Shown: positions 10,977-24,640, numbered from the stretch's first letter. The stretch is DNA of 64,000 nt from Gracilaria gracilis (GCA_030374805.1 JARGSG010000223.1:124001-188000); one strand, 5' to 3'. The notes: generated by a model from the sequence alone, not told the origin. Numbers and translations are program-made.

Positions 10977-11017
10977 AGAGAGTTTACGTACTACGAATTT
11001 CGTAGCGTTTTTCGTAG
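10977..11017 (+). repeat. Left terminal inverted repeat, Harbinger I
   Basis: It matches the inverted right end with only a few mismatches and contains the palindromic core ACGAATTTCGT. Further TACGAA/TTCGTA motifs follow inside to about 11115, as they do inside the right end. Confidence 0.88.
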
Positions 11018-11252
11018 CCACGTTGAACACACTATACACGATACGAAATTGAACCGGAGATACGAAAAACAACGTCGCGAAAAACTCGAAGATACGAAAC
11101 TGTTTTTCGTATGCCATGTGCTGCACACGTCATCAAGTAAACCCCTTGAGCTCTCCCAAGCATCCAAACGCATCGCAACACGTCTTGCTTTGTCCCCATC
11201 CGCCCCGTGTCCTGACTCCGCACCGTAACTTGGTTTTCTTTTATGTAACACT

Positions 11253-12149
11253 ATGTCATCTGCTCCACCAAAAGATTTACCGTCCATTCCAAATCAACAC
11301 GACCCATCACAAAGCCAACCCGTTAAATCGCACACAGATATTTTGCTATCCCCAACACGTCCAGAAGCATGTTCAAATAACAAAAACTTCACAGTTAGTG
11401 AGGAAGCATCATTCTCTCGTAGTCAAGATCACCCACAGCTTCGTCGCTTCTGCTTCAATGAAACGTTTCGCGAATTACTGCTCCAAAGCGTTCGGGTTGC
11501 AGATGCTCATCGTGCGAGACATGGCGAAAACGACAAAAAGTTTACAGAAGTTCGCGATCTATTTCTACAAAACGTGCCTCCCCGTATATGGATATACCAA
11601 TCAAAGCCTTCTGTTAAGACATTACGGGACAAATTTTGATCTTTAATGGCACATCGGCGAAAGCAAGACAGAAAAAACTGTTCTGCTTCAGGTATAGCAG
11701 AAGAAGTGAGTGATTTTGAAATATTGTTAGATGAACTAATTGCTGAGAAAGAAGAATTTGATTTGAAGGAGGCTATTGAGAGTAACGAAGCTACTTTGAA
11801 AGAACAAAAATTAGTGGCGGCGGGAAAGCATATTCAAGAAATGGCCCTAGAAAGAAAACGCAGCAGAGTGACAAAATCGGAAGGAGAACAAGAGCTTGAA
11901 GCAAAAAGGCGACGTACTAGAAGGACAACATCAGAATCTGACAACATTACAGAAAGTGATGATTGTATGCGCAGGATCTGGGAGGAAAAGCAACGTCTTG
12001 AAGATCGCCGCATTACGGTTTCTGAGCGGGAACTGGAATTAAGGAGAGAGCAATGGGAGGAAGACAAGAAAGACCGCGAGATTACTCGCGAGCAAAATAG
12101 AGTACAACTTGAACTGCTTGGTGCGGTGATGGCTCTCCTTAAAAAGTAG
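11253..12149 (+). pseudogene. Harbinger I Myb/SANT-like DNA-binding protein, one in-frame TGA
   Basis: In PIF/Harbinger elements this partner protein binds the element ends and helps bring the transposase to the nucleus. The ATG at 11253 opens 128 codons to a TGA at 11637-11639. The same frame then continues from ATG 11646 to 12149 (167 codons). The first part has the trihelix/Myb-like region (EVRDLFLQNVPPRIWI, VKTLRDKF). The second part carries the usual RRKQDRKNCSASGI continuation, an acidic helix and a long charged coiled coil (residues about 190-298, rich in Glu/Arg/Lys). The TGA falls inside the DNA-binding region, so it is probably a nonsense mutation. It is convergent with the transposase. 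Confidence 0.78.
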
Positions 12150-13088
12150 ATTCTTTCACTGACTGTTTCGGTGAGTAACGAGCAATGAAGAAGATTTACT
12201 GTCAAAGGGCGCGGAGGTTACAAACACCAGGCGTACTCGAGAATAATACAGCTATAATAGAGCTTGCCGGGGGCAGACCTTCACATAAATGTTTGAAATG
12301 ACGAGTAGCGCAGTTCGGCGGTTCTGGCTTTGGTGCTCGCGAGAATAACAGTTTGTACAATTGTATTCGGAAAGTGCTAGAGCAGGTTTGATCATGACAT
12401 GACTCTGTGCAATGTACTTTCAAGTACATCGGAACTGGGAGTTTGGACTGGGAGTTTGGACTGGGAGTTTTGACTTCTTTGGTATTCATGACGACACGGA
12501 TCAGGGCCTTGAGAGCGCAATCAAGACATGGAGCGGTGATGCCACGAAATTCCAACACAGGCACATATGTGCTAGTTTCACGAGATTTGTTTCCAACTCA
12601 TACTCGTACAAGATCCACTGACCTATTTTGTCTGATCACTGGTTCCGTTCTGTATTTCGCTGTTAGCATTCATGCTTTCAGCAGCTTCGGCTATTGTGAA
12701 CTATTCATGGACACCATACCTGTTTAGCTTGACACGCGTTAATGGTCACTCCGCCACAGAACTTTGTTCAGTTCTGAGTCAAGAGGAACTGTCTATTGGG
12801 TACTGACATTCCACGAGTAAAACATTCTTGTAGATCGTGCATCCTTTCACAGAATTCCTGTAACCACGCAAAGGAAATGCAGCCCAAAGGATTCACGTAG
12901 GTACGCCAGAACGAAAGTTCTTCATGCCCGTTTCGGGATATCATGAGTTTACTTCCCTTCCTAAACTCTGAATCATAAAACCACCCAGCCGCCATTCTTC
13001 TACTCGCACATGTTCCCAATGCTGCTCGTCTCTTGAAACACAACACGGCACCATACAAATATCTACCTATATCGCTATTCAATTCAGT
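12150..13088. other. Captured or unknown DNA inside Harbinger I, with a 13 bp tandem repeat
   Basis: No protein is recognised. Three tandem copies of a 13 bp unit (ACTGGGAGTTTGG) lie at 12434-12470. A minus-strand open frame at 13082-12768 encodes a protein-like segment (RRMAAGWFYDSEFRKG) but lacks an ATG and a known domain. It lies directly downstream of the BIG fragment and might be its 3' flank. Confidence 0.4.
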
Positions 13089-14984
13089 TTAGTCAAGTAA
13101 TGTGCTATCTGGTGGTTCAACAAAGGCTGCCTTCACAGCACACACTCCCATTACCCCAGCTACCAGCATCTCATCAGGTGCCGCACACACCACTTTGAAC
13201 GAGTAGTTCTTATCCGACGAAATCGGAGCCACACCCTCAACGCCTCCAACCTTGCGCAACGCCTTGCATATCTCATCACTCACATTCGGCCCAATCTCAA
13301 TTCCCACCTTCGTGCGAACAATTTCTTCTCTCATTTCACCGGGAAGTTGAGGTTGCGCAACCAAAAGAGAGTGAATCTGTCCAGTCCCCTTCGAACTACT
13401 TTCTGGCCTCCGAGCCGTTGGTGCAATTCGTGCCCGGAACAAACTCGTTACGCAGTTACGCACTTCATTGTCATCTGCCCGGTCAAGCAAGTCCAAAAGG
13501 ATACTGTGCAGACTAGGTAGATGTTTCTCAAACCGTTCGTAAGACATTTGCGTCATCCCATTCACAATAAAGCAAATCACCGCTGAAAACGCTTTTACTT
13601 CACGTCGCTCTTCCGAATCTGCGTTCAGTTGAGATTCTCCACACGCCTTTATGTATTTCCGCAGAACACCTTCGCACAGAGCCATTACCTTCTCTTCTGT
13701 ATTTTCTTTGCCCTCCCTTCTTTTGGGTCCAAGTAAAGCCAGAACAGTAGCCTTAGATAAGAAAGCCATCAGGTCTTTCGTTTCCCGCATCAGAAGATTT
13801 GGAACCTGGTTCATAAACCCTGTCCTCCAAAGAGTAAATCGCAGGTCTATGTTCGCATTGAAATTGTGTGCGAACAGGTAACTCAGAGAAAGTGACTCTC
13901 CCAGGCTTAACACGTTTGGAGTGGACAACCACTTGTAGAACCACACTACCAATTCTTGAACCAGTTGAATCAGCTGTAACTGAACAACACCTTTCGCCCG
14001 AACAACCTTGAATCGAACACGTTTCGGTTCGCTGTCTTCACTATTTCAAGCCGCTTATGTCTCTTCATTTGTATTCCCAGTCGTTTCGTTCTTTTCTGAG
14101 TAATTCGTATCCTGCAAGGTCCCATTCGGCACATATTCCAATTCTTCTTCACCAGACGGATGACTCAGAACACCGTTTCATTCCATTGAGTTAAAAGACT
14201 TTTCCGATAGAGGGGAAGAACTACCCGGTCCAAGACTTCTATGAGGTATGGTATCCACAAACAGAGAATGCACATGCTTCACAACCAACTCCCAGTCTGC
14301 AGAGGTGAGAGCTGCTCCCACAACCCTCAGTAAGCGATCCAAAACAAACATTCCTTCACAAGCTATAATTTCCGTTTCTTGTAAAACCCATCTGCGAATG
14401 ATATCCAGCATATCCTGCAGCAGTTCTCTTGTTACAGTTATATGTTGTAAAAAAACGTCAACGAGAGACTTCATTGACACTGACCTAGTTGTAGTAGCCC
14501 GTTCTTCGATAGCTGCCCCCTCTATTCGGTCATTGCTCGACGACAGATATCTCACATCATCAAAGACCGGCGACAGTACCCCCCGAAAGATGAGAACCCA
14601 AAGGCTTGGTGAGAAACGTCCGCCATGGTTTTCAAGAACTCTGTCCAAACCTACGCTTGCTGCTGAGCGCACTTGGGGGCGTTCATCCTGCAGCGCCGCA
14701 GCAAGTCCAGTTAGTATCGGGAACCAGCTCCCGATATGTGCTGAAGTGTCAGCGGTGAACCATATATCCTTCTCTTCACCATTTTCTTCTCCGTCTAAGC
14801 TTTCACCCCCTTCAACCGGCAAAGTAGACAACGCTTTTCTTCTGCCAAAGATGTAGCGCATATTCCACTTAACATATTTATAGCTGCTATTGGCACGTCT
14901 GTGGCAATCGTGGTGCAAGTATTCGAAGTTATTCCAGTGATGGCATCCAGGCATCAAGCGGTCAGCAGTGGAGGAGAGTTGCAT
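13089..14984 (-). pseudogene. C-terminal fragment of a BIG/Sec7-type ARF guanine-nucleotide exchange factor
   Basis: BIG proteins activate ARF GTPases at the trans-Golgi. The minus strand shows HDS-type helical repeats. At 14984-14178 a segment reads PQVRSAASVGLDRVLENHGG, then FSPSLWVLIFRGVLSPVFDD, the characteristic region downstream of Sec7 in this family. A shift near 14000 leads into KGVVQLQLIQLVQE, and 13952-13089 holds LRFTLWRTGFMNQVPNLLMRET, the conserved HDS4 signature. The DCB and Sec7 catalytic domains are absent, so at most the C-terminal third is present. At least one frame break lies near 14010-14180. It sits wholly inside the terminal repeats of Harbinger I, between its two genes, which suggests capture by the transposon. 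Confidence 0.75.
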
Positions 14985-15061
14985 AGGGCTCCATCTCTTT
15001 GGTCTGCAGCGAAGGCTTCAGATGGGATCGAAAGTACTATAGCCCTCAGTCACCAGTAGAG

Positions 15062-16195
15062 TCAATCATAGCGAAGATATTCATTGATCGAAGGCGGGTC
15101 GACCTTGAACGACTGTATCGTTTGCCCGCACTTGTACAAACAGGCATGGAAGTTGAGAAGAATTGCCGATGCCTTATAAACCAGTGCTATTGGGGCTTGA
15201 CGTACCTTCAGATGTCGGGCAAAATCATTGCTTGTCCAGTATTGCTTCAAATCTTTGTAATTATGTTCAACAGATACACGTAAAGCGCTCATCTCACGAT
15301 TAACAGAGCGCTCTAGTGCATTTGCAAACTCGAAAAAAAATGGGCGTATCATCCATGGTCGCAGTAAAAAGTGGGCGTCTCCGTAAACATAGTACTGATC
15401 ATCTTCAATACGAAGAGAAGCTTCCAAACGACTCTCCCAACCACTTTGTCTTAGAAGTGTGAGATCATGACGCCTCCCCATATGAGGCCCATATAGTGCA
15501 AACATAAGGCCATCAGGGGTGCTGATTGTCATATAAACCAGGCAGTGCATTCGCTTATGTCCAGAGTAACATGCGCGTTGGTTGCAGTCGGGACCTCCCG
15601 GTCGCTGCATTCTGATTTTGGTACAATCGATAAACCCTACACAGCGGTCAAATGGTGCACCCATGTCTCTGATAGCTGCAGCGTACCGTGGCGCTCTTTC
15701 CTTCATAAACGCCGTACGAACGTCAAGAACATAGCCAAAAGTAGTAATGAACATTTCACATATCTCCCAAAAGACTTCGCTCAGGTGGGGTGATCGCATG
15801 CCAAACATGAGTTCTACATCAAACCACCGTGCTGTCGTAGCTAACCGAAGACAAAAAATGCATATTGCTCGAACTGGATTACATATGTTTTTGTTTCGCA
15901 GTGTTCTTCCAGTCCATGGAAGCATGGTGCTGAGAAAATAGAGATCACGTTTCTTGAAACGAAAGTTTGTTAAGCATTCTTCATCCGAAAGTATATTGAG
16001 ATTGAAATTGGCATTTTGTATAGATTTTAAGCGACGCAAAACAGCTTTGGTCTCCTTGGCTTCTTTACGGCTGTTTTGAGCTGAGATTGCAATTATTTCG
16101 TCGGGAAGATCAAGAAAGAGCGCCAACCAGAACCGCTTCTTCCATCTTTGTTCTCTACTGCGACACTGGGAGAGGCAATAGTCGGATATTCGCAT
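15062..16195 (-). CDS. PIF/Harbinger DDE transposase (377 aa)
   Basis: This enzyme cuts and joins the element ends. The ATG at 16195 opens 377 codons to a TGA at 15062-15064 without interruption; the open frame extends further upstream into the terminal repeat but has no better ATG. The catalytic triad fits the DDE_Tnp_4 family: D190 in GFIDCTKI, D273 in YVYGDAHF and E310 in RVSVEHNYKDLK. The family signature GRRHDLTLL is at 241-249. An N-terminal helix-turn-helix-like region (residues about 65-160) precedes the core. Length and motif spacing are normal. This is the best preserved transposase in the window, although its Myb-like partner carries a stop. Confidence 0.92.
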   Translation of the reverse strand: MRISDYCLSQCRSREQRWKKRFWLALFLDLPDEIIAISAQNSRKEAKETKAVLRRLKSIQNANFNLNILSDEECLTNFRFKKRDLYFLSTMLPWTGRTLRNKNICNPVRAICIFCLRLATTARWFDVELMFGMRSPHLSEVFWEICEMFITTFGYVLDVRTAFMKERAPRYAAAIRDMGAPFDRCVGFIDCTKIRMQRPGGPDCNQRACYSGHKRMHCLVYMTISTPDGLMFALYGPHMGRRHDLTLLRQSGWESRLEASLRIEDDQYYVYGDAHFLLRPWMIRPFFFEFANALERSVNREMSALRVSVEHNYKDLKQYWTSNDFARHLKVRQAPIALVYKASAILLNFHACLYKCGQTIQSFKVDPPSINEYLRYD

Positions 16196-16388
16196 TAGAC
16201 CCAAACAGTGCGTCTTGGAACGTCGTGTTCCCGACGAACAACATGTCCAAGGCGTTTCCAGTTGGAACTTCCAACCTCGACTTTTACTTACACGCAGGTC
16301 TACGTTGGTTACGTGTACAGGATACGAATTTCGTACTGCGTAATATCGAAAAGATACGAATTTCGTACTTTCGTTTCGTGAGCATCTA

Positions 16389-16429
16389 CCACGAAATTTG
16401 CTACGAAATTCGTAGTGCGTAAATTCTCT
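16389..16429 (-). repeat. Right terminal inverted repeat, Harbinger I
   Basis: It ends …TAAATTCTCT and is followed by the target duplication ATT at 16430-16432. It is inverted relative to 10977-11017. Confidence 0.88.
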
Positions 16430-16432
16430 ATT

Positions 16433-18019
16433 GTGCGGTTCGCGCGGCTTTTTTTTGATGAAAAAGATGCTGGCGTGGTGCGGCTCACGTGTGATGTCGA
16501 CGTGTCCCGAATGTTTTACGCTTGTATTGTATTTGTATCGTGTGTAAAACACACTGTGTTCTGCTGGCAGTTCATGGCCCGTGCCGTTTCATTCGCTCCT
16601 GACAGTTTCTTCGCATGCGCTGTGTGCTGAACTCCATGCGATTCCGCTTCGGAGAGAGGCGTCGCAGATACGCATTGATCCCGACGCCATGCGAGATATG
16701 TGAGATATCTGCCGCTTTGCTTCGATCAGCTGAACCATTATCAAGGGCGAGTATCACTGTATCGACACCCTTCTTTCTGCTGCTATTTGAGAACATGACC
16801 GACGCCCACCAGAACCCACATTCTTTCTAAGGTTGCCAGTACCGTGTTCACCGCGCCATCATGCATGCAGTTCCTAACCTCATTCTAGGCCATCGTTGTT
16901 GCCGTACTGTTTCACTTCCTTCTGCAACATTTTGAATCATCCCCTCCCTCCCCTACAACCTGAACCACTAACTCAGCCCAATCCATCCCGCTCCTGGACC
17001 AAGAAGACATATGATCCATTGGAGCAAGTTCGCTTAGGTCCTCGTACACTCGCTTCAACCTGCATTCGACAGGTCAACGCATCGTCTAGAACGCTTTCAT
17101 TGCAAATCCGGCCACCTCACCCAGGAAGTTTTACAGTCTTTCTACAACTTGCAGACGCGCATTTTGACCCCATTGCTTCCACATCCATCACTATTCCGAC
17201 GTAGAGCAACAGTCACTCAGTAATGTACGAAGCAGAAGACTTGTAGTCGGATACCTCTTACGTTGCCGTTTACAGCAACGAACTACCACGTGTCGCATGC
17301 CCGTGATTACGTTGCCCGAAAATAACCTTGTACAGAATCCCTCCTTCGAGACTTGTGCGAAAACTCCGTTTCTTTGCACGCGCTTTCATGAGCATGAAAT
17401 GCCCCGCTCTTGAACGCCTTTTTACAATAGAGGGGCTGTGCGTTTTTGCGGACCATATGCTGATCCCTATGATAACTCCTCTGTGCATGTCCCACGCTCT
17501 GATGATTTTATGCTTTTGCTGGGTCCCGATACTCGAAGCGCTTGGCGTAGTTTTCATTCGCAGGTGGAGATATATTACGGCGCACACCAATCTGTAAGAC
17601 TCTGACAAAAGTCGAAAACTGCGTTTATCAGCGCGTGGTACTCCACTTCTAGTATTCAATTAGGATCGTTATCTGATCAATGCAAGAGTTGTTCTGACGC
17701 TATTTCGCTAGTGTTCATCGTGATCGTTGAAGTCGGGCTTTGGCACGATGGTGCAATTATTCCTATTGAGATCAGTACTGAATGGACCAAGGTTTGAGCT
17801 CAAGTGGTCTCCGGAACTCGTATATCGTCCGTTCATATATTTTTCCACCTCCATGAGCATTCCCGAGGACCTGTTCTCATTGATGATGTCTCTGTAACAG
17901 AGAACAGCGTATCGGGGGGCATTATACGTCCAACTTGCCATCGAATTGAATTAGGATCGCCTCTAATCTAGAAACCACCACCCCTTCCACGGCATCTAGC
18001 AGCGGCAGTACGCCCAGAA
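16433..18019. other. No gene firmly recognised; several protein-like fragments
   Basis: A plus-strand frame to 17204 without ATG encodes a Pro-rich segment ending PPHPGSFTVFLQLADAHFDP. Another at 17328-17597 contains LCVFADHMLIP, faintly like the queuosine-salvage motif FADYRVPQ. A third near 17716-17796 reads VEVGLWHDGAIIPIEISTEW. None is long enough or motif-rich enough for a call. They may be relics of host genes. Confidence 0.25.
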
Positions 18020-18181
18020 ATGTCTCAGTTAACGATTGCCGTCCCCCTCACTCATGATCGAGTACTCAGACTGGAAGCCATATCTGGTTTGTACGGAGGG
18101 AGTCCAGTTGTAGCTGCAGTATTGGTTCGAATTGAAAACGAGGCACGAATTTCTGAGCAAATCTGGCGGCAGAAGCCGTAG
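18020..18181 (+). pseudogene. Short ORF with weak similarity to the start of LARGE-type glycosyltransferases
   Basis: The ATG at 18020 opens 53 codons to a TAG at 18179-18181. The product has the pattern SQLTIAVPLTHDRVLRLEAI followed by GGSPVVAAVLV. This recalls the family-49/LARGE opening (TQLSxDRLxxLExxxxxWxGPIxxAxY). The usual Trp and Gly-Pro are not clean and nothing downstream continues the domain. It may be a truncated relic or chance. Confidence 0.25.
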
Positions 18182-18478
18182 ATACAAAACTATGTGTATG
18201 TCAGTTTCGTGAAATGGGGAGAAGACTAACCTGCACTTCCAATCAACGCTTTGAGAAATGTGGCTATTCGTCTTGCGAAAACATAATTCGTACTGATGTT
18301 GGACGTGGATATGACCCCAGATACTAGATCATTTGAGTGCTTTCGAAACAACTTTAGAAAGTTGCTCGGTTTTCGAGGTCATCTTGTCCGTATGATCCCT
18401 TTTCCGGTATAACTCTGTGAACGAAAGAGTTGATATCATTTGCCGAAACCAGGTTGTGTTGCAAACAAGGAACCCAGC
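18182..18478. other. Upstream region of LSM2, no gene
   Basis: No ORF or repeat is recognised in these 297 bases. The LSM2 frame is open upstream to about 18420 without another ATG, so the promoter and 5' UTR probably lie here. No TATA element is obvious. Confidence 0.4.
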
Positions 18479-18769
18479 ATGCTCTTGTTTTACTTTTTCA
18501 AAACACTGGAGTCAAAGGCCGTGACCATTGAGCTGAAGAACGATCTCTTGATCAAGGGAATTCACAGCGTCGACCAATACCTGAACTGCAAACTGCAACA
18601 GGTACAGGTTCTAAACGGAGAAAAGCACCCCCACCTACTTAGTGTGAGCTCGGTATTCATTCGTGGCTCGGTGGTGCGCTACATCCATATGAACCCAAGT
18701 GACGTAGATGTCGGCCTGTTGCAAGATGCTACTCGACGGGAATATCGAGAAGGTCGAAACGCACCCTGA
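18479..18769 (+). CDS. LSM2: U6 snRNA-associated Sm-like protein LSm2
   Basis: LSm2 is a subunit of the LSm2-8 ring, which binds the U6 snRNA 3' end in the nucleus, and of the cytoplasmic LSm1-7 ring of mRNA decay. The ATG at 18479 gives 96 residues, the normal length, and the start matches the family start (MLLFYFFKTL). Sm motif 1 contains VTIELKNDLLIKG and HSVDQYLN; Sm motif 2 contains FIRGSVVRYI. The C-terminus has the conserved LLQDATRRE. Compared with the usual CGTLHSVDQ, one residue is missing between the two halves of Sm motif 1, where KGIHSVDQ is read. The frame is otherwise intact and lacks introns. Its 3' end faces the decayed cpcS gene, 87 bp away. This is the only apparently intact host gene in the window. 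Confidence 0.93.
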   Translation: MLLFYFFKTLESKAVTIELKNDLLIKGIHSVDQYLNCKLQQVQVLNGEKHPHLLSVSSVFIRGSVVRYIHMNPSDVDVGLLQDATRREYREGRNAP

Positions 18770-18856
18770 GATTGTTCAAACTGATCAATTGTTTATTCCC
18801 GATGTTATTCGTACTAACGCTTTTGAAAGGGAAGCTGCGGAACGTTCAAGCTTGTT

Positions 18857-19834
18857 CTATGTGGATTTCTTCTCATCTGGGTCAAAACTTGCGGCGAAAT
18901 CTTGGCGCATACTAGGTGGTACTTTGGAAAGATCGATTCTATAATCACTGGCCGCATCTATATACTTCTTAGAAAAGCCTTGAATATTCTCAGGGGATTC
19001 TTTTGTCGTCCCATTGGAAGAGTTGCCGAAACTAGAGCTAAAAGTGCTGTTTACCGAAGGGTTTTTTGCCATGTTTTTCGTAGACCTTGAAGTGAAACCA
19101 GAACTAAAGGCGCTGTTCGTCGATGGTTTTGAGGATGAATTTGTAGTTCCCCATCTTCTCGCTCCTGCAAATTGCGTCTTGTCCGTTTCCGGAACTTCAA
19201 ACGGAGATCCCCTTCCGGTGACACCGAAGCAAGCCATTTTATCTAACAAAGCGGCAACATCCAATTCCTCGCTGCCCTGATGGTCTTTGATTTCCTTTTC
19301 ACTAGTGTTTCCTGCCCGCATTCCGTAACAAACGTAGCTGTGCTAAAGCGACCAAACCGACGCACCGTTGACACGCGATTGACTACATCCGGTCCATCGA
19401 AGGAAAACTTCTCGACAACCTTGCCACCATCGTAAGACGTAATAAGGTTTAGGTCATCGTGCTCGTCAAGGTGACAAGTACCTGCGATGGGTATAATTTC
19501 AGCATATCTCCTATCGCGTAGCATTTTGCCTTTGCGAATGTCATCATCGTCTGGAACGAGCGCAAACACTGTGAAACATTCGTGATTCTCCTCTTCTTGA
19601 TCCCAAGCCATGGTAGCTAACCACGTGACGTAGCATTCCCCTTGAGCTTTGAGCTTTAGCAGGGTCTACTTCCCAGTCTTTGTACAATGCAACAATACGT
19701 TCATCGGTTTTCTCGAGACATTGCATTTGAATTTCAGATGCGCAAGACTCTGAACGGCGGTAGGCTAGATGATGCGTAACTCGCCATGAGCGCCAGTTCC
19801 CCTCGCGATGACGAAAGAATTTCATTGCGTCATT
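18857..19834 (-). pseudogene. cpcS: CpcS/CpeS-type phycobiliprotein lyase, broken, with a C-terminal extension
   Basis: CpcS/CpeS lyases attach bilins to phycobiliprotein cysteines in the plastid. The minus strand reads AMKFFRHREGNWRSWRVTHH and RRSESCASEI in one frame (19834-19650). It then reads MAWDQEEENHECFTVFALVP, DIRKGKMLRDRRYAEIIP and TVRRFGRFSTATFVTE in a second frame (19645-19320), all family signatures. The change of frame coincides with a direct duplication of 7 bp (TTGAGCT at 19642-19648 and 19649-19655); with one copy the frame would be continuous. A second shift near 19320 opens a 154-codon Ser/Asn-rich tail (19321-18857) with FSKKYIDAASDYRIDLSKVP, not part of standard lyases. 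No transit peptide is seen, because a stop lies just upstream of the first conserved residues, so the 5' part may be lost or on another exon. Confidence 0.78.
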
Positions 19835-20571
19835 GGAATTGGCTCAAAATTCAGAAGGAGAAGGAGGAACCTTGTCGGACGCAACGAATTTGTAGAGGCG
19901 ATGTGTACAAGTGTTCTAGCTTACATCTTTTCGCAGGGAGCCAACGGATTTGGAAGGACCAAGGAAAGTGGAGTGCGGAACAAACGCCATGAAGATGTGC
20001 GAAATATAGCGGGTTTGTCTATTAAAATTCAGTATGACTCAGCTCACTTACGCTCCCCGTTTATCTCCTTGTGCATCAAGCTTCTTCCCTCGTCACGATA
20101 CACCGTATGTATCTATTGCCAAGGCGCACAATAGCGCAATGCGAATTCTCTTCGGCAAAGAGTCTTTGCACAGACAGCATCAAGCTGCGAGGTGATATCT
20201 AGCTGCAGCCACTGGAGTAGAAGGTTAGCATCCAGACATCAATTTCGTGGACCCACAATTATCACACGTGGGTGGATGCTCGCCATCGCTGCTCGCCACT
20301 GTGTTGTCACAGCGCACATCTGATAGCCTGAGATCTTAATCGATGGCATCCGTAGATAAATTAAATGGGTCCATTCGGAAGACTTCCTCCTCCCAACTGC
20401 TCAGAAGAATTGCCTTCAACCGGAAACTCAGACAAGCAGGCCAGAAATTGACAGAGCGGGAACAGAAGCTTGTTTTGGGCATCATAAAAAACACCTGAAG
20501 AAAAGAAGACATCAACTTGTAGAGAACATCTGAGGTCATTCATTGATAACCTGAGCGCTCTCCAAGAAGCC
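19835..20571. other. Intergenic, no gene recognised
   Basis: Only short, domain-free open frames are present on both strands. This region separates the divergent cpcS and organellar ValRS relics and may hold their former promoters. Confidence 0.4.
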
Positions 20572-23571
<3,000 letters not shown>

Positions 23572-23997
23572 ATTTCTTCTATCAGATTTGATCGGAGTAC
23601 AGCTTGTACTCACTTCTGGTAACTTTGAACTAACTGGAAATTCGGGGGTAATGCCTACTTACCTTGAGGAAAGGGTAGCCACGGTACTGATCGCACTGCA
23701 TAGTGACACGAGGTTGACGGTGTTTATCCGTGCTTGAGCTTATTCTCGGACGGTCTTAGCACCTTAGAGACGGCATCCTCTACAGCGTTTTTCCAAAACC
23801 TCTGCGCAGAGCCATTCTCACACTGTTGCGCTGTGGTTCGTAGCTCGGAGTAGAACTTTATTTTCGGCTCTGTATTCAATTGGGGTAACCATTTTGCAGA
23901 TGTATAAAGAGTGTTGGGTTAGCCCGACTGGGGAACGATACATTGCGGTCAACGCGGAAACGTTTCTGGTACTTGCTTAGGGTCGAACTCGATGGAT
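23572..23997. other. No gene recognised
   Basis: Noncoding by inspection. No repeat or terminal structure is seen. Confidence 0.4.
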
Positions 23998-24640
23998 CTA
24001 AAGAGCCACGCTACGAAGAAGGAAGTTCTGCAACTTACCGGGTCCGCTTCCTCGCAAATGGATTATCAGAGGATAATCGCTGCCTTCGCTTTCAGGTACT
24101 GGGCCTCTAAAGGTTATGAACTGTGTAGAGGTATCGCCAGGGAGTCGAGCCACACCGTTCTCTTCGGCAGTGTCGGTACCATATGTGAGACCGCGGACAG
24201 ACTTCACCACTGCATTTGCAAATGCTATGGGTAATCCTCTCCTCCAAGGCGAATCGAAAACTTCTTGTGTGGTGGGGGAAGCATCAGTTAACCTACAATA
24301 ACTATTTCTTGAAATGTGACTACCACACTCAGTGAGCAATTCCCCAAGACGTTCTTCTAAAGTGAAATTGGTGTTGTATAGCATCGTTACCATTTGGCCT
24401 ACTACTGCTGCCGCAGAAACCCCCGTCCTTGTCACAGAAAATGTTTCTGGTGACATTGTATCCAAGAACTTCCTCGTCCAGGGCGCCCTTCTCCTCCAGG
24501 GGTATATTCAGGGCGCGCACTGTACCAAAAAGTGCCGTATTTTGCACTGCGCTTTGGACTGCTTATTCAATAGGCCAGCTAATGTCCGAAATCTAGCGCA
24601 AATGGGCATATGACAACAGGCCAAAAATTTGAGTAAATCA
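23998..24640 (-). pseudogene. Unrecognised protein relic with two joined reading frames
   Basis: A minus-strand frame from about 24547 encodes LFGTVRALNIPLEEKGALDE, then VLGYNVTRNIF. Near 24450 the sense passes to another frame (SVTRTGVSAAAVVGQMVTML) that runs to a stop at 23998. That second frame holds the distinctive segments IAFANAVVKSVRGLTYGTDT and ARLPGDTSTQFITFRGP. Amino-acid composition is that of a folded enzyme or membrane-associated protein rather than noise, and one frameshift joins the halves. I do not recognise the family. It lies just outside Harbinger II and could be a host gene decayed like its neighbours. Confidence 0.45.

Larger units (their letters stand above)
10977..16429. 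mobile_element. PIF/Harbinger DNA transposon I (5453 bp) carrying a host gene fragment
   Basis: The ends are terminal inverted repeats of about 41 bp. They start AGAGAGTTTACGTACTACGA on the left and AGAGAATTTACGCACTACGA when the right end is read inward, and are flanked by the 3 bp target duplication ATT (10974-10976 and 16430-16432). The element holds the two genes typical of the superfamily: a Myb/SANT-like DNA-binding protein (plus strand, 11253-12149) and a DDE transposase (minus strand, 16195-15062), in convergent orientation. Between them lies about 2.9 kb of foreign sequence including a BIG/Sec7 ARF-GEF fragment. Harbinger II in this window has only 136 bp between its two genes, so the extra DNA looks captured. 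Confidence 0.9.

Noticed and set aside
11637-11639. Reassigned TGA or selenocysteine, because both Harbinger elements have in-frame TGA
   Set aside because: LSM2, the Harbinger I transposase and Gag use standard stops, and other relics have TAA and TAG as well. Nonsense mutation is simpler.
16572-16796. ALBA-like protein on the minus strand
   Set aside because: No real motif match and no ATG-supported start.
17328-17597. Queuosine-salvage protein
   Set aside because: Only an FAD(H/Y) motif match over a few residues, with hydrophobic noise around it.
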